From Chitinophaga pinensis (GTDB lineage Bacteria; Bacteroidota; Bacteroidia; NS11-12g; UBA9320): a stretch of 56,097 nt of DNA. Numbering within the stretch: position 1 is the stretch's first letter; each line of letters begins with the position of its first letter. The DNA lies in assembly GCA_945897885.1 (NCBI GenBank), contig CAMDGU010000016.1, forward strand, positions 1-56,097. The letters are read 5' to 3'. Under the pieces are notes generated by a model, which worked only from the letters and a program-made list of their open reading frames with translations, ran no database searches and had not been told where the DNA came from. Position numbers and translations under genes: made by a program. Of the stretch, positions 43,224-52,028 are shown in pieces.

Positions 43224-44532
43224 TTACGATAGTTCCGTAAAGGTCAAAATCTTCGGCACTTGTAATTTTCACATTGGCAAAATCACCAATTCGGGCAAAG
43301 TTATCTTTTTTCAAAACCAACACTTCGTTATCCACTTCCGGTGAATCCGCTTCGGTTCTTCCTATAAAATAATTTCCGTCTACTCTATCAAAAAGAACTT
43401 TGAAAGTCTTTCCAATTTTTTCCTCATTCTTTTTTAAAGAAATTTCCTGTTGCAAATTCATCAGTTCATCGGCACGTTCTTCTTTTACATCAGTCGGAAC
43501 ATCATCAGCCAAAGAATAGGCATGTGTATTATCCTCATGCGAGTATGTAAAAACGCCTAATCTGTCAAATTCATAGTCTTCAACAAATTTCATCAAATCT
43601 TTAAAATCAGCATCCGTTTCGCCTGGATGACCCAACAACATAGTAGTTCTTAAAGAAATACCCGGAACTTTTTGCCTAATGGTATCAATTAATTCCATGG
43701 TTCGGCGTTTTGTTATTCCGCGTCGCATGGTTTTTAACATATTATCTGAAATATGTTGTAATGGAATATCTAAATAATTACAAATGTTATCCCTTTTAGC
43801 CATTACTTCTAACGCATCCATTGGAAATTGTGATGGATAGGCATAATGCAAACGTATCCAATCTATTCCTTCCACATCCGCCAAATGGTTTAATAAATCA
43901 GCTAACTTTCGTTCGCCATATAAATCCAAACCATAGTAGGTAGAGTCCTGAGCAATTAATAAAAGTTCTTTTACGCCTGAACGAGCCAAACCTTTAGCTT
44001 CTTTCACTAAATCTTCAATGGATTTGGAAACGTGATTACCTCGCATTAAGGGAATAGCACAAAACGAACATGGGCGATTGCAGCCTTCCGAAATTTTAAA
44101 ATAAGCGTAATGAGACGGTGTGGTAATAAGTCTTTCGCCTATTAGTTCGTGTTTGTAGTTGGCTCCCAATGTTTTTAATAATCCGGGCAGTTCCAATGTC
44201 CCAAACCAAGAGTCAACTTGCGGAATTTCGGCAGCCAAATCATCTTTATAACGATGCGAAAGACATCCGGTAACATACAATTTATCGATGTTTCCCTTTT
44301 CCTTTTCTTCCACATATTGTAATATCGTATTAATACTTTCCTGCTTGGCAGTTTCAATAAAACCGCAAGTATTTACTACAATAATATTAGCATCGTCCTT
44401 AGCCCTTTCATGGTGGGCATCCATATTATTTCCTTTTAATTGACTTAACAGAAGTTCAGAATCCACAAGGTTTTTTGAACACCCTAGGGTAATAATGTTT
44501 ATCTTATTTTTAACTCTTGTTTTTGTTTTCAT
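43216..44532 (-). CDS. rimO: Ribosomal protein uS12 methylthiotransferase RimO
   Basis: 438 residues. RimO is a radical SAM enzyme that adds a methylthio group to Asp-88 of ribosomal protein uS12. Three cysteines of the N-terminal UPF0004 domain for the auxiliary cluster are in LGCSKN, VVNTCGF and TGCLSH. The radical SAM motif CNRPCSFCAIP (CxxxCxxC) is near residue 153, and the C-terminal TRAM domain is from about residue 370 (VLFDRVDGNYFIGRTEAD). It is four bases downstream of ftsY and overlaps bshC by eight bases. Confidence 0.95.
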   Translation of the reverse strand: MKTKTRVKNKINIITLGCSKNLVDSELLLSQLKGNNMDAHHERAKDDANIIVVNTCGFIETAKQESINTILQYVEEKEKGNIDKLYVTGCLSHRYKDDLAAEIPQVDSWFGTLELPGLLKTLGANYKHELIGERLITTPSHYAYFKISEGCNRPCSFCAIPLMRGNHVSKSIEDLVKEAKGLARSGVKELLLIAQDSTYYGLDLYGERKLADLLNHLADVEGIDWIRLHYAYPSQFPMDALEVMAKRDNICNYLDIPLQHISDNMLKTMRRGITKRRTMELIDTIRQKVPGISLRTTMLLGHPGETDADFKDLMKFVEDYEFDRLGVFTYSHEDNTHAYSLADDVPTDVKEERADELMNLQQEISLKKNEEKIGKTFKVLFDRVDGNYFIGRTEADSPEVDNEVLVLKKDNFARIGDFANVKITSAEDFDLYGTIVND

Positions 44533-44535
44533 AGA

Positions 44536-45486
44536 TTATCCAAATATGGATTCAACATAAATTTCAGGATCAAAAACCTGTAAGTCAGTCATTTTCTCCC
44601 CAACACCAATATATTTTACCGGAATTTTAAACTGGTCAGAAATACCAATAACCACTCCGCCTTTAGCCGTTCCATCCAGCTTTGTAATTGCTAAAGCATT
44701 TATCTCGGTAGCAGCTGTAAATTGTTTGGCTTGTTCAAATGCATTTTGCCCGGTGGTTCCGTCCAATACCAAAAGAATTTCATGAGGCAGATCTTCCCTC
44801 ACTTTTTGCATCACGCGTTTGATTTTAGACAATTCATTCATCAGACTCACTTTATTATGCAATCGTCCCGCAGTATCTATTATCACCACATCCGTATCAT
44901 TATCACATCCGTATTTCACAGCTTCATAAGCTACAGAAGCCGGGTCGGTATTCATTCCTTTTGAAATAAACCCAACACCCGAGCGTTCACTCCAAATTTT
45001 TAATTGATCAACCGCTGCCGCTCTAAAGGTATCACCAGCACCTAAAACAACTTTCAATCCTTCGGATTTAAACTTATTGGCCAACTTGCCAATGGTTGTT
45101 GTTTTACCAACGCCATTTACCCCAACTACCATTATTACATAAGGCTTGGCACTCACTCCAACTTTTAGTTTTTCATTATGAGATTGAAGTAAGATGCTTA
45201 TTTCCTCCTTTAAAATTCGGTTTAAGTCATTTACTCCGGTGTATTTTTCAACAGCTACCCTACTCTCAAATTGTTTAATAATTTTAAGCGTTGTTTCTAT
45301 ACCAACATCAGCAGATACCAAGGTTTCTTCCAAATCATCCAAAAAATCATCATCAATTTTGGTTCGCCCAAAAAAAATGCTTGAAAGCTTGGTTAAAAAA
45401 CTGGTCTTGGTTTTTTCCAATCCTTTGGTTAGGCTTTCTTTTTCCTCTTCGGTTTTATTTCGTTTAAAAAAATCAAAAATTCCCAT
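44536..45486 (-). CDS. ftsY: Signal recognition particle receptor FtsY
   Basis: 316 residues, a short FtsY with almost no acidic A domain: the NG domain begins right after MGIFDFFKRNKTEEEKES. It is a GTPase that docks SRP-ribosome complexes on the membrane translocon. G motifs are intact: GVNGVGKTTTIGKLANK (about 117-133), LGAGDTFRAAAVDQL (about 146-160), VIIDTAGRLHNK (about 199-210) and TKLDGTAKGG (about 267-276). It stands 85 bases downstream of the ribosomal-protein unit, after a terminator, and leads ftsY-rimO-bshC. Confidence 0.96.
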   Translation of the reverse strand: MGIFDFFKRNKTEEEKESLTKGLEKTKTSFLTKLSSIFFGRTKIDDDFLDDLEETLVSADVGIETTLKIIKQFESRVAVEKYTGVNDLNRILKEEISILLQSHNEKLKVGVSAKPYVIMVVGVNGVGKTTTIGKLANKFKSEGLKVVLGAGDTFRAAAVDQLKIWSERSGVGFISKGMNTDPASVAYEAVKYGCDNDTDVVIIDTAGRLHNKVSLMNELSKIKRVMQKVREDLPHEILLVLDGTTGQNAFEQAKQFTAATEINALAITKLDGTAKGGVVIGISDQFKIPVKYIGVGEKMTDLQVFDPEIYVESIFG

Positions 45487-45516
45487 TGGTCTTTACTTTA
45501 AAACAAACTAAAAAAT

Positions 45517-45550
45517 AAAAGGCTTTCCGTAATTAATCGGAAAGCCTTTT
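45517..45550 (-). terminator. Intrinsic terminator or attenuator between the bL38 gene and ftsY
   Basis: A perfect 13-bp hairpin, AAAAGGCTTTCCG with CGGAAAGCCTTTT around an 8-base loop, sits 20 bases after the DUF4295 stop and is followed on the minus strand by a T-rich stretch. It would end the rpmB-rpmG-DUF4295 transcript, or allow only part of it to read into ftsY. Confidence 0.85.
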
Positions 45551-45570
45551 AAAAAAATCATATTTAAAAA

Positions 45571-45720
45571 TTATTTAAAGGTTTCTTTCACCATCTCTGA
45601 TGGCATCATTTCTTCCTTAAAGGTGTAAGCTCCTGTTTTTGGGCTTTTAACAGCTCTAATAACTTTGGCCCATTCTTTTCCAGTTCCGGTTTTCAGTGTT
45701 GCAACAACTTTCTTTGCCAT
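45571..45720 (-). CDS. DUF4295 protein, Bacteroidota ribosomal protein bL38
   Basis: 49 residues, basic (MAKKVVATLKTGTGKEWAKV start, SEMVKETFK end), matching DUF4295. It lies three bases after rpmG and follows rpmB, a cluster kept across Bacteroidota. From memory, structures of the Flavobacterium johnsoniae ribosome show a phylum-specific large-subunit protein, bL38, that I take to be this family; that link is established knowledge as I recall it, not seen here. Lys/Arg content and size fit an RNA-binding ribosomal protein. Confidence 0.85.
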   Translation of the reverse strand: MAKKVVATLKTGTGKEWAKVIRAVKSPKTGAYTFKEEMMPSEMVKETFK

Positions 45721-45723
45721 GGC

Positions 45724-45906
45724 TTATTTAATTTCTTTATGAAGTGTAACTTTCTTTAATACAGGGTTAAATTTTTTCAATTCTAACCTCTCAGTTGTAT
45801 TCTTTTTGTTTTTAGTGGTAATGTAACGCGAAGTTCCTGGCATTCCACTATTCTTATGCTCTGTGCATTCCATTATTACCTGTACTCGGTTTCCTTTCTT
45901 TGCCAT
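45724..45906 (-). CDS. rpmG: 50S ribosomal protein bL33
   Basis: 60 residues. The sequence [20 protein letters not shown] followed by [19 protein letters not shown] is the bL33 family. It has only one Cys of the four used by zinc-binding forms, so this is the C- type without zinc. It is six bases after rpmB and three bases before the DUF4295 gene on the minus strand, in one operon. Confidence 0.96.
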   Translation of the reverse strand: MAKKGNRVQVIMECTEHKNSGMPGTSRYITTKNKKNTTERLELKKFNPVLKKVTLHKEIK

Positions 45907-45912
45907 TTCTAA

Positions 45913-46146
45913 TTATATTTTTCCTTTGGTAAATAAATTATTTAAACAAGCAGAAATTCCTTTCTTGTTAATAGTTCTTAATGCACTGGTAGATACCTTT
46001 AGAGTAATCCACTCACCTTCCTCTGGTATGAAGAATTTTTTTGTTTGCAAGTTCGGGTAGAACCTACGCTTTGTTTTCGCATTCGAAAACGAAACGTTGT
46101 TTCCCGCTAATGCTTTCTTTCCTGTTAAATCACAAACCCTTGACAT
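45913..46146 (-). CDS. rpmB: 50S ribosomal protein bL28
   Basis: 77 residues. MSRVCDLTGKKALAGNNVS and KTKRRFYPNLQTKKFFIPEE are bL28 signatures. It has a Cys in the CDLTGK block but lacks the other zinc ligands. First gene of the rpmB-rpmG-DUF4295 cluster, with a Bacteroidota promoter upstream. Confidence 0.96.
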   Translation of the reverse strand: MSRVCDLTGKKALAGNNVSFSNAKTKRRFYPNLQTKKFFIPEEGEWITLKVSTSALRTINKKGISACLNNLFTKGKI

Positions 46147-46169
46147 TTTTGGTTATTTTTTTGGGACTG

Positions 46170-46200
46170 CAAAAGTGGTTATTTTATTTAAAAATACCAA
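46170..46200 (-). promoter_or_regulatory. Promoter of the rpmB operon
   Basis: On the minus strand TTG (46198-46200), 20 bases, then CACTTTTG (46170-46177), one mismatch to TAnnTTTG. Start codon is 23 bases downstream. Confidence 0.55.
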
Positions 46201-46276
46201 GCCAATTTTTAAAATATTTTAAATTACGATTTCTATTAGGCACAATTTGCAGAAAAAAAGCAACCTAATTGCATAA

Positions 46277-49200
46277 TTACTTTACTGGCAGGGAAATATA
46301 AAATGTGCTGCCTTTCCCTTTTTGAGAACTAAACCAAATTTTTCCTTGACTATTATCAATTATTTTTTTTGATATGGCTAAACCCAATCCCATTCCTGAA
46401 TTTTTGGTACTAAAACTTGGAACAAATATTTTAGCCTTTATATCATCGCTCATTCCGCCACCATTATCAGTAATTTTAATTGTGACTTCCTTTTTATGCA
46501 GTTCATAACTAATGGTTATAACCCCCTCCCTTTCCGAAGGAATACTTTGAATGGCATTTTTTAAAATATTGGTAAATACGCGGCCTATTTGATCGGGGTC
46601 GGTAAATACGATGGCGGCATCAAAGTGATTTTCATAAATAAATTCCACATTTTCTGATTGTTCAAATAAATGAATAGTAGAACGTAAAATTTCGTCTATG
46701 CGGCAATTCACAAACTGGTCGGTAGGCATTTTTCCAAACGATGAAAACTCAGTAGCTAAGCGGCTCAAACTTTCAATTTGCTCTATCAATACCTCGGTAA
46801 CCCTTTTAAATGTGGTATCCAGTTTTTCCTTATCGCTGCCCCAGGCCCTTTGCAAATGCTGAATGTTCAGTTTCATAGGGGTTAATGGATTCTTTATTTC
46901 GTGGGCCACCTGCCGGGCCATTTCTTTCCAAGCTCCTTCCCGCTCCGATTCTGAAAGCTTATGGGCACTTTCCTCAAGTTCCATTACCATCTTATTATAT
47001 TGTTTTACCAGTTGCCCTATTTCATCATCGCGCTTCCATTCTATAATTTCATTTTTGGAAGAAATACTGGTTTGGGATAATTTTTCACGGATTAACTGCA
47101 GTGGCAAAGAAATACGCTGACCAATGAAATAGGCTATTACAATGGCTATCAAAAGCAGCAAAAAATAAATATTAATCAACGAATCCAAAAAGGATGAAAT
47201 TTCCTTATCAATCTCCGACTTCTCAGTAAAATAAGGCAAATTGAGATATGCTTTAATTACATTTTCATCATCAAATAAAGGAACATACCCCGACAAATAT
47301 TCAAAATCGGTTACTTTTTCCTGCTGCAGTAATTGCGAGGCATTTTCACTTCGCAATTTAAATAACGCTTCGGGATGCATTACAGGTGCCAGTAAATACT
47401 GCGAATAAATATCTGGCTGAGTGGAGGCCAGCAATAATCCGGTGCGATCAAAAATGTTTAGGTCTATTCGGTTGTTATCACTTAATTGATTTACCAAAGC
47501 CCGCAGTCGGCCATCGTTTCTCAGTTTTCGTGGCAAGTCGGGCTCATTTTCCAGCTGATTTAATATTTCTTTAAGTTTTAAAAATAGTTGGTCTTGCTGC
47601 CGCTCGTTGTAATTATACCTCACATACTGAATGGTAAAGAAAACCGAAACCACCAAACCAAAAAATACCAACCCTACCATACTTACCTGTATTCTTGAAC
47701 TAAGTAATTGCCTGCGTGGACTAAAGAAAGGAACCGTGCGATTCAGCATATCGAGCAAAGGGGAATTGGTTCTATGCTTGCTTGTAAATTTTTGCCACCC
47801 AAACCGTGTGATGTAAATAATAGTCCAAAGCAAGGCAAACGCCACTCCCAGTATGGTAAAAAAGATAAACATAAATGAAAACATGGCAAATGATTTTACC
47901 AAATAATCCTGGCGTTTACTAATTATTATCGTTAGCTCCGGTTGGGGCAAATTTATAAAATGCCTGTAGCCGCTTAATGCAAAAAATTGTTCTTCATTTT
48001 TACCAATTCCATCTTTGGGAAGAGCCAGTCTGTAAGGGTAATCTCCCTTTTGGCTTACCAATTTTGCCTCTTGATAAATGGCATAGGAATAATCTTTAAA
48101 ATCAAAAGCGCTTTGCTGCTTTTTGTCTTCAAAAATATCGGGATAGGAATGCGAGCTTTGTATTATTTTGGGCTGCAGCAGCAAAAAAACGGTTCCAAAA
48201 CTACCTTCCAAATTACAAGTTTCAAATTTGGCAATGTAACCCCTTACTCCAGTTTTATTTTTTATTTGATAAAAATGATTGCTGATGGTTGGGTAAGACT
48301 CAAACAAATAAATCTTATCAAGCAATTTAAACGAAAACCGTGTATCCAAATTGATGGACCTACCGGTACTGTCAAAGCTTAAAATTTTTAACTCAAACTT
48401 ATCCAAATATCCCGAAAAGAAAAGGTTCTTTATCCGTTTTTCGTATTCGTCCTGGCGCTTAAAAAATTCCTGAAAATCCTGAGGAGTTATAAATTCTTTA
48501 ATCAACTCTTGCTCCATGGAGGCAAACTTACTTTCGGCTTCCTGGTCCTGGTTAGTGATTATTTTATCTGCAAACAAATTTAAATATTCCTGCTCATGTT
48601 TTTTGTTTTGGTAATTGATAATAAAGGCCGAAAACCCTGAAATTACAAGCAAAACCAATATGTTGAGATAAAAATCTTTGATAGCCGGCTTGTAAACGAA
48701 CCATGCTAAAATTAACGAACATAAAGCTAATGTCGTAGTAATTAAAATGGCAGGCAAATGCCCGTTGATACTTTGAAAAAGGGCATAAAAAGCAAACGAA
48801 ATAAGAATACTGATGAGAAGTTGCTTTTTCTCCAAACTTCTGAATCCTGATTGTTTATATAAAAAACTAAAGACATAAAACAAGCCGCCCATCAATATTC
48901 CAATAATGGTCATTCCCAAAAAGGAGTAAATATTAATTTTGGGCAAATCAGCAAAGTGAAACGAGATATTAGAATCCACTACCAAACCTTTGATAATACT
49001 AAAAACCAAATCGGTGGTAAAGGCAAAAGAAGTGGTTAATAAAACTGCTTTTGTCAATGAATATATGCTTCCGGTGATATATAGATGTACTTTTTTAAGT
49101 TTGGTAAAGCAATAAAAAACAACCAAAAAACAAACCACATGCAATACCAAATCGCCTAGGGAAGGTATCAAAAAGGAGGAAGCATAAATTTCGGGGTTAA

Positions 49201-49990
49201 ACAAATTACTTCCCAAAAAGGATTGCAAAATCAAATGCTTGTAGAGTAGGATTCGTATAAAAAAAACGGTAGACGTCAGTATTAAAAAATTGAGCCAAGA
49301 GAACTTGTTGATACTACTTAGTTCAATAAACCTGTAAATTAAAAAAGCTAAGAAAAAAACAAATAGTACCCCTAGAAAAACCCATATTTCACTAATCCCT
49401 TCCACATCAATAAGGTTAAATTTGGCGATGAGTTGTCCATCGTCCCATTTCATCATATAGCCGTTTTGTTTAGCATCAATGCTATAAACATAGCCAGCCC
49501 CGTTATAAAAAGGATGACCAGGTGGCAATACCGCATTTTCGGTAAAATCGCCGGCATTGTAAAGCAAAAAACATTCAAAATTTTTAATCTTTTTTTTACA
49601 TATCAAAAACGACCGAAGACCAACTTTTACAATGCCTACAGAATCCCTGCTATTTGTAATGGACGAATCAACAAAGGCCTGGTTGGAGTTCCAAAAATAC
49701 AGGCTGTCGTTTTTGGTACATATCAAATAAAAGTGCTGTTTTTTTATAGCTTTTAAGGCAGGATTATCAAGATTTCGTCTTTCAATAGCTGCCGGAAGTT
49801 CTTTATTGTTAAACAGTTTAAAGGCCGCCGATTTTTTTTCAATCAGGTGATTTTGAAGCTCCTTCCCCATGTGAATTTCCTCGCGTTGGATATACTCATC
49901 ATCGGTGGTTTTGTCGGTAAACAAAAGTGCCACCACCATCAGTAAGGCTGCACCAAGGTAGAGGTATGGGTTTTTGATGAATCGCTTCAT
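46277..49990 (-). CDS. Large NtrY-like membrane histidine kinase
   Basis: 1237 residues from ATG 49990; the frame is open 16 codons further upstream, but MKRFIKNPYLYLGAALL is the better start. N-terminal membrane helix at about 8-27, an extracytoplasmic loop (about 30-200), then about eight membrane helices (about 205-480), a second large extracytoplasmic region (about 490-690), two further helices (about 695-790, 910-960), HAMP, and a HisKA/HATPase_c core. The phospho-accepting His is in VAHEIKNPLTPMKLN near residue 1029; the ATP-binding part holds DNGGGMSDD and GMGLGLAISKK. The layout is NtrY-like and far larger than average. No response regulator is next to it, so the partner is unknown. 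Confidence 0.86.
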   Translation of the reverse strand: MKRFIKNPYLYLGAALLMVVALLFTDKTTDDEYIQREEIHMGKELQNHLIEKKSAAFKLFNNKELPAAIERRNLDNPALKAIKKQHFYLICTKNDSLYFWNSNQAFVDSSITNSRDSVGIVKVGLRSFLICKKKIKNFECFLLYNAGDFTENAVLPPGHPFYNGAGYVYSIDAKQNGYMMKWDDGQLIAKFNLIDVEGISEIWVFLGVLFVFFLAFLIYRFIELSSINKFSWLNFLILTSTVFFIRILLYKHLILQSFLGSNLFNPEIYASSFLIPSLGDLVLHVVCFLVVFYCFTKLKKVHLYITGSIYSLTKAVLLTTSFAFTTDLVFSIIKGLVVDSNISFHFADLPKINIYSFLGMTIIGILMGGLFYVFSFLYKQSGFRSLEKKQLLISILISFAFYALFQSINGHLPAILITTTLALCSLILAWFVYKPAIKDFYLNILVLLVISGFSAFIINYQNKKHEQEYLNLFADKIITNQDQEAESKFASMEQELIKEFITPQDFQEFFKRQDEYEKRIKNLFFSGYLDKFELKILSFDSTGRSINLDTRFSFKLLDKIYLFESYPTISNHFYQIKNKTGVRGYIAKFETCNLEGSFGTVFLLLQPKIIQSSHSYPDIFEDKKQQSAFDFKDYSYAIYQEAKLVSQKGDYPYRLALPKDGIGKNEEQFFALSGYRHFINLPQPELTIIISKRQDYLVKSFAMFSFMFIFFTILGVAFALLWTIIYITRFGWQKFTSKHRTNSPLLDMLNRTVPFFSPRRQLLSSRIQVSMVGLVFFGLVVSVFFTIQYVRYNYNERQQDQLFLKLKEILNQLENEPDLPRKLRNDGRLRALVNQLSDNNRIDLNIFDRTGLLLASTQPDIYSQYLLAPVMHPEALFKLRSENASQLLQQEKVTDFEYLSGYVPLFDDENVIKAYLNLPYFTEKSEIDKEISSFLDSLINIYFLLLLIAIVIAYFIGQRISLPLQLIREKLSQTSISSKNEIIEWKRDDEIGQLVKQYNKMVMELEESAHKLSESEREGAWKEMARQVAHEIKNPLTPMKLNIQHLQRAWGSDKEKLDTTFKRVTEVLIEQIESLSRLATEFSSFGKMPTDQFVNCRIDEILRSTIHLFEQSENVEFIYENHFDAAIVFTDPDQIGRVFTNILKNAIQSIPSEREGVITISYELHKKEVTIKITDNGGGMSDDIKAKIFVPSFSTKNSGMGLGLAISKKIIDNSQGKIWFSSQKGKGSTFYISLPVK

Positions 49991-50008
49991 TTTATTGGTT
50001 ATCACACT

Positions 50009-50042
50009 GAGGTTCACAGAGAATTCATAGAGGTTCACAGAG
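50009..50042. repeat. Short direct repeat GAGGTTCACAGAG, two copies
   Basis: Copies at 50009-50021 and 50030-50042, spaced eight bases apart, in the gap between the kinase and hldD. The following stretch to 50125 has related CTCCGTG and CTCTGTG words. Such repeats occur between genes in many Bacteroidota and look like a degraded interspersed element rather than a regulatory site. Confidence 0.5.
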
Positions 50043-50143
50043 TTTTTTTCTCACTAAATCTCTTGCTGCTCCTTGGCTCCGTGCGATTTTATATTCTCTC
50101 CACATTTCTCCGTGGCTCTGTGCGAAAATACTTTTCTTCATTA

Positions 50144-51106
50144 TTAATAATATGCCCCGTTTAGCAAATAATTATTTATATAATCATCCACCGCCTCTTC
50201 TAGCGTTGTAAACGGTTTATCGTATCCCGTTTTAATAAGCTTTTGCATTTTGGCTTCGGTGTAGTATTGGTATTTTTCTCTAATATCTTCGGGTATGTCG
50301 ATGTATTCAATGTTTACCGGTTTTTTTAAAGCTTTAAAAATTGCTTTTGCCAGGTCGTTCCAGCTGCGGGCCTGGCCGGTTCCCAAATTATAAATAGCAC
50401 TGGCAGGACGGGTTTTGTATAAATACAGCATCACATCCAGCACATCCATTACATAAATAAAATCCCTTACTTGCTCGCCATCCCTAAATTCGGGAATATG
50501 GCTGCGAAACAATTTTATAAACCCATGTTCCTTTATTTGTGAGGTGCCATGCATTACCACTGATGCCATGCGGCCTTTGTGATATTCATTGGGGCCAAAA
50601 ACGTTAAAAAATTTAAGTCCTGCCCAAAATGGAGGCGCTTGGGTTTGTTTCAGTGCCCAAATATCAAAATCCTGCTTGCTTTGCCCGTAGGGATTAAGCG
50701 GTTTTAAGTTGGGGATTTCATCGTGGTTATCATCAAATCCGTTTTCGGCCAGCCCATAAGTAGCAGCTGAGGAAGCATAAACAAACGGCACCTGGTTTTG
50801 GGTGCAATAGTTCCACAATTGGGTGGTGTATTCTGTATTTAAGGTATGAAGCAGTTGGGTATCAAACTCGGTGGTATCGGTTCGGGCACCTATATGAAAC
50901 ACAAAATCGGGCTTACAAAACTGGCCGGGATTTTTTATAAACTCAAATCGGTCTATTTGCTTATCAATAGCCTTTCCTTCTAGGTTTTTGTTTTTGGCAG
51001 CATCCGTAAAATCATCTACCACTAGCACCGGGCCGAGGCCTTCAGTATTCAATCGTTTTATAAGGCAACTGCCAATAAAACCTGCGGCACCTGTTACTAC
51101 TATCAT
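50144..51106 (-). CDS. hldD: ADP-glyceromanno-heptose 6-epimerase
   Basis: 320 residues. HldD (RfaD) converts ADP-D-glycero-D-manno-heptose to the L-glycero form, for the lipopolysaccharide inner core. The Rossmann NADP-binding loop is MIVVTGAAGFIGSCL (residues 1-15). The active site holds SSAATYG (about 113-119) and YGQSKQDFD (about 139-147), whose Tyr and Lys form the YxxxK pair. KFFNVFGPNEYHKGRM near 167 is the substrate-binding block. Transcribed alone from the minus strand. A TTTTG lies eight bases before the ATG, resembling the short-leader promoters elsewhere in the window. Confidence 0.93.
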   Translation of the reverse strand: MIVVTGAAGFIGSCLIKRLNTEGLGPVLVVDDFTDAAKNKNLEGKAIDKQIDRFEFIKNPGQFCKPDFVFHIGARTDTTEFDTQLLHTLNTEYTTQLWNYCTQNQVPFVYASSAATYGLAENGFDDNHDEIPNLKPLNPYGQSKQDFDIWALKQTQAPPFWAGLKFFNVFGPNEYHKGRMASVVMHGTSQIKEHGFIKLFRSHIPEFRDGEQVRDFIYVMDVLDVMLYLYKTRPASAIYNLGTGQARSWNDLAKAIFKALKKPVNIEYIDIPEDIREKYQYYTEAKMQKLIKTGYDKPFTTLEEAVDDYINNYLLNGAYY

Positions 51107-51248
51107 TGTGTGTGCAAAATAACACTTTTTGATTCTTAGATTCCTTTAATTTTGATAACTTGGATTTTAAAAGGCTTTTAAATATTTTTGACGAAGAACC
51201 CCATTAAATAATTCATTTTTTCAACAGGAAACCTTAAAAATAAAATAA

Positions 51249-51464
51249 ATGAAATGGTAAGCAAAATGTATAATTTACTCAGACCAAAGCAGAATCGCCG
51301 TATACTTCAAAAATACACCTGAAATTAATAATAGGATAAAACAACTTGAAGATGCTAAATGGATCTAAACACTAAAAGTTTGTGACTTGCCTAAAACCAA
51401 AGAAAACGAGATTAAGTTTGAATTAACGTCCTTTTCTACCGTTAATTCGCCCCTGTCGGTGTAA
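51249..51464 (+). pseudogene. Decayed 5' end of a tyrosine recombinase
   Basis: Reading from ATG 51249: MKW, TAA (51258), AKCIIYSDQSRIAVYF, KNTPEINNRIKQLEDAKW, TAA (51366), TLKVCDLPKTKENEIKF and stop at 51462. This is the N-terminal arm-type domain seen in Bacteroidota tyrosine recombinases (RIAVYF, RIKQLEDAKW, LPKTKENEIKF phrases). Two in-frame stops within 72 codons make it non-functional. The core-binding domain that should follow is absent. A decayed catalytic half with the same orientation lies 3.6 kb downstream. Identification is by pattern memory, so the family is moderately certain. Confidence 0.6.
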
Positions 51465-51559
51465 ACTTATCCACAAAAATCTTGTTTAGTAACAAAGAAA
51501 AAGAAGGCTTTAATTCTTAATAATAACTTTCTCCGTGAGCCAAGGTAAAAGCTTTGTAG

Positions 51560-51593
51560 GCAATCGGCGGAAGTAATAAGAGCCGCCGATTGC
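51560..51593. repeat. Perfect 11-bp inverted repeat
   Basis: GCAATCGGCGG at 51560-51570 and its exact complement CCGCCGATTGC at 51583-51593, with a 12-base loop. AAAGC and GCTTT outside it extend the symmetry imperfectly. There is no T tract on either side. It may be the end or core of a mobile-element remnant, or an mRNA end. Confidence 0.55.
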
Positions 51594-52028
51594 AGCTTTC
51601 ATTCTCAAACCCTTTCACATTAAACTTGGACAGGAAGTATAAGTTACCTGAAACAATTGGCTCTTTTAATTTTAGAAAAAACAGCTTTTCGGTACTCAAA
51701 ATTAGCTCCAATACGCTATCAAAATTTTCAGTTTACAAATTATTAAATATTAAAAAGAGTAGCTTAAAATGCCTCTATTGAAGACGAAAATTTGTACTTT
51801 AGATAAATAAAACGGGCTTTTAGACAGATTGCCGTTATGTCCAAGTTTAAGTAACGACACAGCGGAATAACACAGACAAGAGAACCACCAACTTTTGATA
51901 CATCTTGACAATTCGCTTGATTGATTAGAAATATTATTTAAAAAAAAGTGGCGACCAGCGACCCCTTTAAAAACTAGGCGACACCTAAAAGCTATATGAG
52001 TAGAAATAAAATTCAAAAATGAAAAAAA
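51594..52028. other. Non-coding stretch before the beta-flower gene
   Basis: 435 bases without a convincing gene on either strand. Three minus-strand and plus-strand frames of 60-90 codons exist but have no protein-like pattern. A short inverted pair CGTTA...TAACG lies near 51831-51854. No promoter matching TTTG-N20-TAnnTTTG was found before 52029. Confidence 0.5.

Noticed and set aside
51517-51711. 64-codon minus-strand frame over the inverted repeat
   Set aside because: No promoter, composition driven by the palindrome, and the frame is not protein-like; the repeat explains it.
51829-51856. attC-like short inverted pair (CGTTA...TAACG), thought of as an integron site
   Set aside because: The core words do not match RYYYAAC/GTTRRRY, and the recombinase remnant is not of the integron type.
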